A stretch of DNA of 64,000 nucleotides from Rummeliibacillus sp044763875 (lineage in GTDB: Bacteria; Bacillota; Bacilli; Bacillales_A; Planococcaceae), in contig NZ_JBIWGZ010000003.1 of the NCBI RefSeq assembly GCF_044763875.1, positions 62,001-126,000 on the forward strand. Direction: 5' to 3'. The notes below the pieces were generated by a model, which did not search any database, was not told the origin of the DNA, and saw only the letters and a list, made by a program, of their open reading frames with translations. Within the stretch, counting starts at the first letter, position 1. Each line of letters opens with the position of its first letter. Shown here piece after piece: positions 1-8,043 of this stretch. The position numbers and the translations under genes are program-made.

Positions 1-20
1 AATTCTCCATAAATAATTTC

Positions 21-360
21 TTATATGAATCAATTTCATAAATCCATTTTCTGTTATTAAATGCAGACATTTGAATACATCAACTTATTTAATATTCAGA
101 TTTGGATGTTCCGCTCCAGACGGCGCTTTCCACGGGCTTGGCTTCAATCTCCTCGGGCCAACACGATGTTGGTCACGAAGCCGTTGCCACAGGACGTGGC
201 GTTCTTAGGCTTTGTTCCTTAAAACCGTTCCTGCGGGGCTTTCAGCTCAAGCTTTTCCCGTAGGAGTCACCGTCTTCCGCTCCACAATTAAGAAAATAGG
301 ATACAACTAAATGTTCGTATATTTTATATTAATTTTGCATAATGAAATTGATTCATATAA
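21..360. repeat. Type A intergenic element, copy 1
   Basis: A non-coding element of about 340 bp bounded by a perfect 19-bp inverted repeat: TTATATGAATCAATTTCAT at the left and its complement at the right end. Inside are a GC-richer core (about 110-290) with GCTTTCCACGGGC and CCCGTAGGAGTC, and a hairpin module (about 160-225, GTTGCCAC/GTGGCGTT). Closely similar copies lie at 26321-26885 and 37159-37485. It has no convincing gene and resembles a MITE or structured repeat RNA; the function is unknown. Confidence 0.8.
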
Positions 361-406
361 AACAATAATAAAGTTTATTATCCTATTTCTCCTAAAAAAG
401 GCACAA

Positions 407-472
407 AAAAGAGAGATTCTCATATGAAATGTAAGTTTTTAAACAAACTTTTCAAAATGAGGACTCTCTTTT
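407..472. terminator. Long hairpin, terminator-like
   Basis: AAAAGAGAG at 407 pairs with CTCTCTTTT ending at 472, and an inner AAGTTT/AAACTT pair extends the stem. A T-run follows on the plus strand and an A-run precedes it. No gene directly abuts it, so which transcript it ends is not clear. Confidence 0.45.
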
Positions 473-576
473 GATAGACGTGACACATTTAAAGTTTTTC
501 TCTGGGTATACAAATGATTCAATATAAAAAAGTATTTTTAAACTTGATGAATGAAAAAAGAGCACTTTTTTCTAGA

Positions 577-805
577 GGGCACTGAATACAATTTTGGCCA
601 TGATTTTTATAGTGCAAATCTGCTATAACATGAAGTGGAATCAGCTTCGCTTTCCGCGGGTGAACCGACGAGCCTCCTCGCTTCGCTGTGGGGTCTCTCT
701 GGCTCACTTTCCCGCAGGAGTCTTCGCTGATTCCACTTCAACAAAAATCGCATCACAAAATTTTATTATTAAAATTTATACATTTTGATTTTTCAGTGGG
801 CACCC
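577..805. repeat. Type B intergenic element, copy 1
   Basis: About 229 bp. The outer ends are GGGCACTGAA at the left and TTTTTCAGTG at the right (inverted). An inner inverted pair, GAAGTGGAATCAGC and GCTGATTCCACTTC, brackets the core with CTTTCCGCGGG and CCCGCAGGAGTC. Other copies lie at 24062, 26460, 34973 and 44829. Open frames through it are by-products of the repeat. Confidence 0.75.
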
Positions 806-809
806 TTTT

Positions 810-1316
810 CTATTTAATCTTTCTTTGCCCCATAATTCCTAAAATAATTGGAATTCCAGTTGCAATAAAGATGATCGGTAATAACCACATACCAAAATCA
901 TATCCCCAACCTAATGATAAGGAAATGGATTCGAATATGATGCAGGAAAAAATGATTAGGCAAATATTTTTTATTTTATTCATTAGCTTTCGACTGTGTA
1001 AATAAAACTGTTGAGCATTTGATTCATTTAATCGACTAGGATAATTATGGGCCTCAGGATGTTTTTCTAATACCTGCATAAAAACGAGTAAAAAAATACC
1101 TATACACGGTAAGATAATAAGTTCCCATTTTGATCCATATCGATCTACTTCACCAAGAGCATTATAATGTGCGGGCACCTTTTCAGGAAGTACTGACCAA
1201 TTAAAGATCAATAATAGTATTGAGCTTACGTAAATAATATAGCCAATGATATCCCAAACCCATTCACTTTTGGTTTTTGAAATAGTTATTTTTGGTCTCT
1301 TCCAATAATCTGACAT
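810..1316 (-). CDS. DUF1648 domain membrane protein
   Basis: 168 residues with about four membrane segments (roughly 24-42, 66-82, 113-130, 138-160). The DUF1648 signature is visible after the first helix: LPEKVPAHYNALGEVDRYGSK. The ATG at 1316 has AAAGGGGGATGAG before it. The gene overlaps the end of the upstream membrane gene by 31 bp, so the two are probably translated from one mRNA. Family members sit in membrane operons of uncertain role (some resemble SdpI-type immunity proteins); no specific function can be assigned here. Confidence 0.75.
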   Translation of the reverse strand: MSDYWKRPKITISKTKSEWVWDIIGYIIYVSSILLLIFNWSVLPEKVPAHYNALGEVDRYGSKWELIILPCIGIFLLVFMQVLEKHPEAHNYPSRLNESNAQQFYLHSRKLMNKIKNICLIIFSCIIFESISLSLGWGYDFGMWLLPIIFIATGIPIILGIMGQRKIK

Positions 1317-1900
1317 TGCTCATCCCCCTTTACTCCAGTCTCTTCTAATCCATGATCACATAATATCTTCGTCAATTTTTCTTTTGCTTCGTCTGTAGTA
1401 ACGATACATCTTATAGTTGAAAATTTTTCTTGCATTATCATTTCATAGCCGTCATTGACCTCTTTTGAATATCCATAATATCTATGATTTAGATTAATAG
1501 GTACAAATTGAAATGATTTTATTTTTTTCCAACGGACAAAACGACTTCCACTTAACACTCCATCATTTATTATTGCAAATAAATTCAAGAGATTATGTGA
1601 ATAGTATAAAGGAAAAAGTACTAGTAAATAAAAGGAAGCATCAAATTTTTTATAAACTACATCTATTATGTACATACCTATTACGAATAATAATATAAAG
1701 ACATAAAGGAAGATTTCAATTTTTTGTTTTGAAATAGTTGGTAAGCCCACAACTTTCTGGGGATATGTTCTTATTCCGATTAAGTCCGCATTCGTAATTG
1801 GAAAGATCTTATCTTTTTTCAATTTTGTTAAAAGCCGAATAAACTTACAACAGAAGTACACGATTACAATTATATACACTATATTTAAGAATACTATCAA
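1286..1900 (-). CDS. Membrane protein of unknown function
   Basis: 204 residues, TTG start at 1900 preceded by GGAGGAATAGAA. Membrane segments are near residues 2-20, 62-80 and 88-110, followed by a soluble C-terminal half beginning SGSRFVRWKKIKSFQF. The layout (helices then a WxxIxxF-type beta-rich domain) recalls bacterial PH-like DUF5673 proteins, but that is only a resemblance. It overlaps the DUF1648 gene and probably forms an operon with it. Confidence 0.65.
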   Translation of the reverse strand: MIVFLNIVYIIVIVYFCCKFIRLLTKLKKDKIFPITNADLIGIRTYPQKVVGLPTISKQKIEIFLYVFILLFVIGMYIIDVVYKKFDASFYLLVLFPLYYSHNLLNLFAIINDGVLSGSRFVRWKKIKSFQFVPINLNHRYYGYSKEVNDGYEMIMQEKFSTIRCIVTTDEAKEKLTKILCDHGLEETGVKGDEQCQIIGRDQK

Positions 1901-1966
1901 TTCTATTCCTCCAATAAGTTAGTATTCATACTCCTTCTCTAGCAAGTATGAAGCCTCTTAAGAACA

Positions 1967-2003
1967 GTATTCGATCCTTTAAGTCGAATACGCTTCTTGT
2001 TTC
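1967..2003. repeat. Small hairpin repeat GAAACAAGAAGCGTATTCGA
   Basis: GTATTCGA (1967-1974) and TCGAATAC (1984-1991) form a stem. The complement of 1984-2003 matches 24450-24469 at 19 of 20 bases, so this is a dispersed short repeat rather than a unique terminator. Confidence 0.5.
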
Positions 2004-2034
2004 TTTCTTGAAATAAATAATTACATTAAGTACT

Positions 2035-2577
2035 CTATTTTGCATATTCTTGATTAAAGAAACGAAGGTTAGAAATCTTCCATTCGCCATCTTCATCTAC
2101 CACATAAAAACGTACTTCATCGGTATATGATGTCTTTTTACCATCTATTATTTCATTTAATTCTACTTCGTAGGTATACTCCAAATGGTCTTCTTTTTCA
2201 GCAAAAGTCAATTGCTTTAACGACTGTAATTCATAATCAGCTTTTTTCACGATAGCAAGTTGTGGCAAAAAACTAAATATTCTATTTCTTAATAATATAT
2301 CAAATTCTTTTTTTGTGAAATATGATTCAAAGGATTTCGGATAAATTTCTCCAAATTTTGGAGTATCGATCGTGATTATTGTTTCTTCACCTTTTCCCTC
2401 AAGTTGTTTGTTCAATTCTTCATACAATTTATTCATTATTTGATTACTTTCTTCGTATGAGACACTGTAATATGCAGTTAAGAATGATTCGATTTCTTCT
2501 GTACCATTTTGTTCTGAGCAGCCTACACTTATCAATAGCAAAACAATCATCAAAGAAAAAATTTTTAAATATTTCAT
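2035..2577 (-). CDS. Lipoprotein, hypothetical
   Basis: 180 residues with a lipoprotein signal peptide: basic MKYLK start, hydrophobic stretch and lipobox ISVGC with the lipidated cysteine at residue 20. The mature part is mixed alpha/beta with a C-terminal section (VRFYVVDEDGEWKISNLRFF) typical of small NTF2-like or DUF4878-like extracytoplasmic folds. Anchored outside the membrane; the ligand is unknown. GGAGGGATGATGA precedes the ATG. No operon partner is obvious. Confidence 0.75.
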   Translation of the reverse strand: MKYLKIFSLMIVLLLISVGCSEQNGTEEIESFLTAYYSVSYEESNQIMNKLYEELNKQLEGKGEETIITIDTPKFGEIYPKSFESYFTKKEFDILLRNRIFSFLPQLAIVKKADYELQSLKQLTFAEKEDHLEYTYEVELNEIIDGKKTSYTDEVRFYVVDEDGEWKISNLRFFNQEYAK

Positions 2578-2681
2578 TCATCATCCCTCCCATTATGTTT
2601 CTACGATAAAAAAGGAAAATAGTTTCAATTTTTTATTTTATTCAACTTACTTTAATCTTCTACACTATCTTCTTCATCGCA

Positions 2682-2708
2682 AAAAAAAGTCCCCAAAATG
2701 GGAACTAA
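2682..2708 (-). terminator. Rho-independent terminator
   Basis: On the minus strand AGTTCCCA/TGGGGACT form a stem followed by eight T. It lies just after the stop of the small membrane gene 2733-3101. Confidence 0.7.
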
Positions 2709-2732
2709 ATTTACAAATCATTTTGTAGGAAT

Positions 2733-3101
2733 TTATTTTTCTTTTAATCTTAATAAATTGATCACAAATAACAATATACCGAGAACTACCATTAAAGATC
2801 CAATAATTGTTACGATTGTAAATGCTTCATTTCCCGACAGAATCATGATAAATAAGGCACCTTGCATGATTGGCAAACCAATATTATGGAGCCAAAAATG
2901 TGTTTTAGCTAACTTTGTTTCAGCTGCAGTTGGGAAAAGTAGATAAATAATACCAAAAATAGCCATTGAAACCCACCCAAGTAAATTTAGGTGTGCATGA
3001 ACAGATGCAAATGCAAAGTTGTGGATGATTCCCATCACCAGACCAAGACAAACGGCAATGATAAAATAGACAGCTGCAATCTTTAGAAAACGCATACCCA
3101 T
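2733..3101 (-). CDS. Small haem-copper oxidase subunit I-like membrane protein
   Basis: 122 residues from the ATG at 3101, which has AAGGTGGTGA nine bases upstream; a longer reading from 3131 would begin with a GTG lying inside another Shine-Dalgarno, so it is less likely. Four membrane helices. Conserved histidines are in VHAHLNLLGW and HFWLHNIG, as in short proteins annotated as cytochrome-c oxidase (related to cbb3 subunit I/NorB). It is far too short to be a full oxidase subunit (about 450-550 residues). It may bind haem or metal in the membrane; the actual role is unknown. Confidence 0.65.
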   Translation of the reverse strand: MGMRFLKIAAVYFIIAVCLGLVMGIIHNFAFASVHAHLNLLGWVSMAIFGIIYLLFPTAAETKLAKTHFWLHNIGLPIMQGALFIMILSGNEAFTIVTIIGSLMVVLGILLFVINLLRLKEK

Positions 3102-3208
3102 AATTTCTTCACCACCTTCTTTATTCATCACCTCCTTAATTGGAGGGGCATATAAATATATTGCCTAGGAAATGAAGATATTCCCTTCTTTGTGCTCAAC
3201 AAAAAATA

Positions 3209-3246
3209 AAACGGACGAAAGATAATGTATCTTAAGTCCGTTTTAA
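3209..3246 (-). terminator. Terminator of the pst operon
   Basis: AAAACGGAC and GTCCGTTTT pair, followed on the minus strand by TATTTTT. It lies about 45 bp beyond the pstA stop, which supports pstA being the last gene of this transcript. Confidence 0.75.
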
Positions 3247-3291
3247 AGTTTAAATCTATTTCAATAAATATACCGATTCTTATAGAATCGA

Positions 3292-4203
3292 TTACTTAGA
3301 GTTATTCTCTTTTGAAGGTCGTACTTTAAAACGAAAATTTCTTAACCATATTGGAAATCTTAATACGATACTTAATAAAAGTGTGATTAATACCAACAAA
3401 GCAGATGCTTTTTGAGCAATCTCCGGTGCATCCTCTACAAGTGCTTCTGATTGAACATACCATAACTGCACAGGTAGTGTTCCTCCTTGAGAGAGCGGAT
3501 TCCAATCCCACATTTCACCTGAGGTTCCGGTTCCTCCTACTAACAGGATCAACGCAGATTCTCCAAACGCACGACATGTAGCTAGACTTATACCACTAAT
3601 AATTCCACTCATAGCTGCAGGAATTACAGTTCTCAAAATAGTTTGAGATTTAGTCGCACCCATCGCTAAGGAAGCTTCTCTTAATTCATCATTTACAGCT
3701 CCTATTGCTTCCTCCGTAACAGAAGTAATCACTGGTAAATTGAGAAGTGACAGAGTTATTCCAGCCCCTAAAATAGTTAATCCCACATCGAATATATCTA
3801 CAAATAACATGTAACCAAATAGACCAAAGACAATGGAAGGAACTGATGCTAAGCTTTCTACACAAGTTCTGATAAATTCTGTAAATCGATTGACAGGCGC
3901 ATACTCAGCTAAATATATACCTGATCCAATCCCAATCGGAATTGAAATGACGAGCGAAATAAGTAATACATAAAAAGAGTTAAATAGGAATGGCCCTACC
4001 CCTCCACCTTTTTCAATTTCATCTGGTAAATCGATTAAAAAGCTAGGTGTAATCTTCGGTAATCCTTTAGATAAAATATAAAGAAGTAACCCTATAATTA
4101 GGATGAAAATTAAGGAAGCAATCGTCCATATTGCAATTGTGAATACTTTATCTTTTAATCTATTACCATTCTTATATAAATTTTCAGGTAAACTTTTATT
4201 CAT
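3292..4203 (-). CDS. pstA: Phosphate ABC transporter permease PstA
   Basis: 303 residues with six membrane helices. The binding-protein-dependent permease EAA loop is near residues 178-200 (ELREASLAMGATKSQTI). PstA forms the membrane channel with PstC and normally works with the ATPase PstB. The gene starts 3 bp after pstC and is followed by a terminator. No pstB follows, which is unusual. The size is normal for the family. Confidence 0.93.
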   Translation of the reverse strand: MNKSLPENLYKNGNRLKDKVFTIAIWTIASLIFILIIGLLLYILSKGLPKITPSFLIDLPDEIEKGGGVGPFLFNSFYVLLISLVISIPIGIGSGIYLAEYAPVNRFTEFIRTCVESLASVPSIVFGLFGYMLFVDIFDVGLTILGAGITLSLLNLPVITSVTEEAIGAVNDELREASLAMGATKSQTILRTVIPAAMSGIISGISLATCRAFGESALILLVGGTGTSGEMWDWNPLSQGGTLPVQLWYVQSEALVEDAPEIAQKASALLVLITLLLSIVLRFPIWLRNFRFKVRPSKENNSK

Positions 4204-4206
4204 TTC

Positions 4207-5133
4207 TTATACTCCTTTGGTACGAAGCTTTCTAATAATAATAATCAGCACATTTGAAAGGATCAGTAATAAGAATGCCATCATATATAAAGCATAATTC
4301 CAGGTAGAATCGAATTCGACATCAATAATTTGATTTACGATATTACTAGTTAGAACTGCCGTCGGTGTCAATAAATCATGTGCTAGTTGAGGGGTATTTC
4401 CAATCACCATGACAACAGCCATTGTTTCACCAATCGCACGAGCCATTCCTAGAATAATAGCAGTTAACAGACCCGAACTTGCATGTGGGATGACTACTCT
4501 AAAAATGGTTTGCATCCTACTTGCTCCAAGAGCATAACTTGCTTCCCTTAAATCAGAAGATACTGCAGAGATTGCATCATCACTTATTCTAGAAATCGTT
4601 GGTAAAACCATGATCACTAATACTATAGCTGCGGCTAATAGACCATCACCCATCATAGTTCCTGTCACTTTTCTTAAAAAAGGAATGAGTATAGTTAATC
4701 CTAAGTAGCCATATACAATAGAAGGAATGCCTACTAATAAATCTAAAATTGGACGAAGAATTCGTTTAAGCCAGTCAGGTGCTATTTCAGCGGTAAAGAT
4801 TGCCACAGCAATCGATATAGGTGCGGCAATTAAAAGGGTTAAACCTGTCAGTTCTAAAGTACCTAAAATAAATGTTGCTGCTCCATATTTTTCTTCAAAA
4901 GGTTCCCATGTAGTTGAAAAGAAGAATTCTTTAAATGAAACGTCTTTAAACACTAATAATCCAGTACGACCAATAAATACAATGATTGAAAGAAGGACAA
5001 GCCCTAGAAACAAGACACTTAGCAAACAAAAAAGCTTAAACAATCGATTTTGTACATACACCTTTCTCTTTACTACGTTGTCTCTATTGATTAGAAGTTT
5101 AGGTTCTTGTAGCTCATATTCTATTTTTGCCAT
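4207..5133 (-). CDS. pstC: Phosphate ABC transporter permease PstC
   Basis: 308 residues from the ATG at 5133, which has GGAGG seven bases upstream; an earlier in-frame start at 5184 lacks a good site. An N-terminal cytoplasmic tail (AKIEYELQEP) precedes six helices, and the EAA loop reads DLREASYALGASRMQTIFRVV. It pairs with PstA in the high-affinity phosphate channel. It lies 74 bp after pstS and 3 bp before pstA, clearly one operon. Confidence 0.93.
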   Translation of the reverse strand: MAKIEYELQEPKLLINRDNVVKRKVYVQNRLFKLFCLLSVLFLGLVLLSIIVFIGRTGLLVFKDVSFKEFFFSTTWEPFEEKYGAATFILGTLELTGLTLLIAAPISIAVAIFTAEIAPDWLKRILRPILDLLVGIPSIVYGYLGLTILIPFLRKVTGTMMGDGLLAAAIVLVIMVLPTISRISDDAISAVSSDLREASYALGASRMQTIFRVVIPHASSGLLTAIILGMARAIGETMAVVMVIGNTPQLAHDLLTPTAVLTSNIVNQIIDVEFDSTWNYALYMMAFLLLILSNVLIIIIRKLRTKGV

Positions 5134-5207
5134 AATATCCTCCACTACTAACATAATGCCAGCCTTATTAAAGGCTGGCATCATTTCATATTTTAGAAAA
5201 GTAGAAA

Positions 5208-6062
5208 TTATTTCATTTTGCTAACTGGGATGAATTTTAGTTTCTTTAAAGAACCATTTTGGAATTTGCTGCTTTGAATATATTTAATGTATTGTGCATT
5301 AGCGCCAGTAGGATTTCCTTTTGTTACAAGGTAACCATAGCTCCATACTTTGTACTTACCGTTGATTACGTTAGAAGTTGTAGCTGCTACACCATTGAAA
5401 TTTACAGCTTTAATATCACCTTTTACGTATGCTAAGTCTACATAACCAATTGCATTTGGATTCGTTGCTACAGAAGTAACCATTTCTCCACTTTTACCTA
5501 CTTCTTTGTAGTTACCTTTTGTCATAAAGCTTTTTCCGTTTAAGGCTTTCATTTGATAGTTAACGCGTGTACCAGAACCAAATTTACGGTTTACTACAAC
5601 GATATCTGCATTTTTTCCGCCTACTTGTTTCCAGTTCGTAATTTTACCAGAGAAAATACCTTGTAGTTGTGCAGATGTTAAGTTTTTAACAGGGTTCGAT
5701 TTGTTAACGATTGTTGCAAAAGGAATAACTGCAATTTTATGTGCTTTTAATCCGTTAAATGCGTTGAAACCAGGTACTGATTTTGTAGCATCCCAGTCCA
5801 CTGCTCCAATTGTTGCAGAACCTTTTTGTACAGATTGTGGACCAGCAACAGAAGATGAACCTGAAACAGAGATAGATACTTTCGGATTAGAACGTTTAAA
5901 TTCCTTTGCAGCTTGTTGTGTGACTGGAAGTAATGCAGTTGAGCCTGCTACAACAATCTTATTTGATGAAGCTGCTGAAGTTGATGAAATACTACCAAAT
6001 GTGAATCCTACTGCCGCGACTGTAGATAAAGCTGCAATTGTTATACGTTTAAACATTTTCAT
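5208..6062 (-). CDS. pstS: Phosphate-binding protein PstS, apparently without lipobox
   Basis: 284 residues. Phosphate-binding features: VVAGSTALLP near residues 37-46, VSGSSSV near 66-72 and FGSGTR near 162-167, all typical of the PBP-like PstS fold. Gram-positive PstS proteins are usually lipoproteins, but this signal peptide ends ISSTSA-ASS with no cysteine, so it should be cleaved by signal peptidase I and released or held by other contacts. The gene is 23 bp after the propeller gene and heads pstC-pstA. Expression is expected to respond to phosphate. Confidence 0.9.
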   Translation of the reverse strand: MKMFKRITIAALSTVAAVGFTFGSISSTSAASSNKIVVAGSTALLPVTQQAAKEFKRSNPKVSISVSGSSSVAGPQSVQKGSATIGAVDWDATKSVPGFNAFNGLKAHKIAVIPFATIVNKSNPVKNLTSAQLQGIFSGKITNWKQVGGKNADIVVVNRKFGSGTRVNYQMKALNGKSFMTKGNYKEVGKSGEMVTSVATNPNAIGYVDLAYVKGDIKAVNFNGVAATTSNVINGKYKVWSYGYLVTKGNPTGANAQYIKYIQSSKFQNGSLKKLKFIPVSKMK

Positions 6063-6084
6063 AATTAATTTACCCCTTTATTTT

Positions 6085-7503
6085 TTATTTTGTTAGGAAA
6101 TCAAAAGATCCTTTTTTCAATACAACCACTTTTTCACCATTTTTGTCTGAAGTGGTACCAGCAATTAACTTGTCATTTGAAGCACTAAATGAAGACAGCT
6201 TTAATTTCGTAGAAACTAACTTCGTTAATTTTTTTGTAGCAGTATTGACTTTATAAATTGTAGAAGAACCATTGCTTTCTGCTACCAAAATCATTAATTC
6301 ACCTTTAGGTGTTACTAAAGAATAAACAATATCTTTAGTAGAACTAAGTGTAGTTATTTTGTTGTTTTCATCAATCATTTTCAACTTAGGAAGTTGATCG
6401 TCTTCTGGATCTGTGCTTAAGTACACGATGTTCCCATTTGATACAAAGCCAGGGAAAACCTTATTGTCAGTTGTAGTTGTGACTGCAACTGCAGCTGGTG
6501 TAGCTTCAGTTAGGTTTAAGGCATAGATTTGCGGTTCTGTTCCAGTAGTATCGATGTTCTCTACTTCTGGATCATCGCCATCAGTAAATGAAGTACTACC
6601 TTCTTTACCTACTGTATATAGAAGTTTATTACCATCTACTGATAGATGTAGATCTGCTTTATAATTCAAACTATCAGCAAAAATAGTGGTAACTGCTCCA
6701 TCTGAAATATTGATTGAACCAATTTTTTCACTCTTATCACCTTGAATGAAATACACTTTTTCACAGTCATGTGACCATACAAATTCAGTTTTAACTGAAT
6801 CATCTTCTGCATTTAGTTTCTTTGTCTGTTTAGACATTAAATCTACTAGATAAACAAAGCCATTTTCATCTGAATAAATAGCTTGTTTACCATTTGGAGA
6901 AACTACTAAGCCTGTACCATTTACTGTATGTACTACTTTTTTAGTAGTAGTATTTAGTAGAAGTGTTCTACTATCTTGAATATCCTCATTTGAAACAAGA
7001 ATAGTCGAATTATTTACCCATTGTGGTTCAAATGCATCTCCACTTACTAATCCAGTAGTTGATAAAAAGTTTCCATCAAAATCTCCACCAAAAGCTTTAA
7101 CTAATGCGCCAGCTTCAATATATAATTTTTTTCCAATCAATTTAGGTGCCACATTGACTTTCGTTTTCTTACCATTAATAACAGCAGTTTTAACATTAGC
7201 TTTATAAGAAACCTTTACTTGCTTTTTGTTTACTTGTTTTGATAGTTCATATGTTTTTGTTTTGCTATTGTATTTATACTTAGCAGTTATTAATTTTGAG
7301 AATTGTTCAGCTGAATAAAGTTTTTGTTTGTTTGATTTTGAAAAAGAAATTGATTTAGCTTTACCATCCACAATAATTGATCCTTTTTCTACCTTTTGCT
7401 GCTGAACAGTTTTTGCGCTTACTTCATTTAAAGCAATTGGAGTAAAAGCTGTTGTAGCTAGAACTGTTGATGCAATTAATAAACTTGAAATTTGATGTTT
7501 CAT
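6085..7503 (-). CDS. Secreted copper-amine-oxidase-N-like/beta-propeller protein
   Basis: 472 residues. A signal peptide (cleavage near SAKTVQ, residues 28-31) is followed by a region resembling the copper amine oxidase N-terminal domain (KLYIEAGALVKAFGGDF, about 132-148), and then by TolB/WD-like blades such as GTGLVVSPNGKQAIYSDENG and VWSHDCEKVYFIQG (about 155-470). It directly precedes pstS (23 bp) and shares its strand, so it is probably co-transcribed. A scaffold or cell-wall role in phosphate capture is conceivable; this is inference from context. GGAGGATGTAGA precedes the ATG. Confidence 0.7.
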   Translation of the reverse strand: MKHQISSLLIASTVLATTAFTPIALNEVSAKTVQQQKVEKGSIIVDGKAKSISFSKSNKQKLYSAEQFSKLITAKYKYNSKTKTYELSKQVNKKQVKVSYKANVKTAVINGKKTKVNVAPKLIGKKLYIEAGALVKAFGGDFDGNFLSTTGLVSGDAFEPQWVNNSTILVSNEDIQDSRTLLLNTTTKKVVHTVNGTGLVVSPNGKQAIYSDENGFVYLVDLMSKQTKKLNAEDDSVKTEFVWSHDCEKVYFIQGDKSEKIGSINISDGAVTTIFADSLNYKADLHLSVDGNKLLYTVGKEGSTSFTDGDDPEVENIDTTGTEPQIYALNLTEATPAAVAVTTTTDNKVFPGFVSNGNIVYLSTDPEDDQLPKLKMIDENNKITTLSSTKDIVYSLVTPKGELMILVAESNGSSTIYKVNTATKKLTKLVSTKLKLSSFSASNDKLIAGTTSDKNGEKVVVLKKGSFDFLTK

Positions 7504-7615
7504 TCTACATCCTCCATATAGTCGCTATATTTTTCAGTATTGCGAAAAATCCTCCTTTCAAATGTGCATAATTTCTTATCCACAATTGTTATTATAAGGA
7601 ATATTTATTAACCTA

Positions 7616-7655
7616 ATTTACTAAATTTGTAAGCTTATTATAGATTATTTGTAAA
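7616..7655 (-). promoter_or_regulatory. Candidate Pho box upstream of the pst operon
   Basis: On the minus strand TTACA occurs twice exactly 22 bp apart (complement at 7628-7632 and 7650-7654), with degenerate copies at the intermediate 11-bp positions. PhoP of B. subtilis binds TTAACA-type direct repeats at 11-bp periodicity. The match is partial, and the site is about 115 bp upstream of the propeller gene. Confidence 0.3.
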
Positions 7656-7753
7656 TAAGTGTGATTCTATTGTTCTAGCACATCTAATGCAAAAGTATTA
7701 TTTTTCAATAAAGCAGATATGGATATAATGCCTTTTATCCGATACCAAAGAAA

Positions 7754-7786
7754 AAAAACCTAGATTTATAAATAATCTAGGTTTTT
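7754..7786. terminator. Bidirectional hairpin between divergent genes
   Basis: A perfect stem of AAAAACCTAGATT with AATCTAGGTTTTT and a 7-base loop. It looks like a terminator in both directions, but it lies upstream of both neighbouring genes, where no transcript should end. The rest of 7504-8043 holds only the promoter regions. Confidence 0.55.
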
Positions 7787-8043
7787 ACTATTTAGTATTT
7801 ATATTAATAGTCCATTTACATTTGATGACGCCATCATCAACTTCGATTAATAAATAGACTAGATTTGTAGCAATAAGACTGGTTGTTTTATTTTAATTAT
7901 GAAACGCTGAAACGGGTATCTATATGTTTTTAGAGCTACATTTTTTTAATTATCAATCATGTAAACATTTCGACTTATATGCATATCTTATTCTTTTCAT
8001 CATATACATTACAGAATGGAAAATATTTTGGAAGGAGAATGTT

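Noticed and set aside
7924..8043. Upstream extension of the LysM-GH18 gene (possible membrane anchor)
   Set aside because: The extension has no ribosome site at its ATG, while a strong GGAAGGAG precedes the TTG at 8044 and SleL/YaaH proteins begin directly with LysM.
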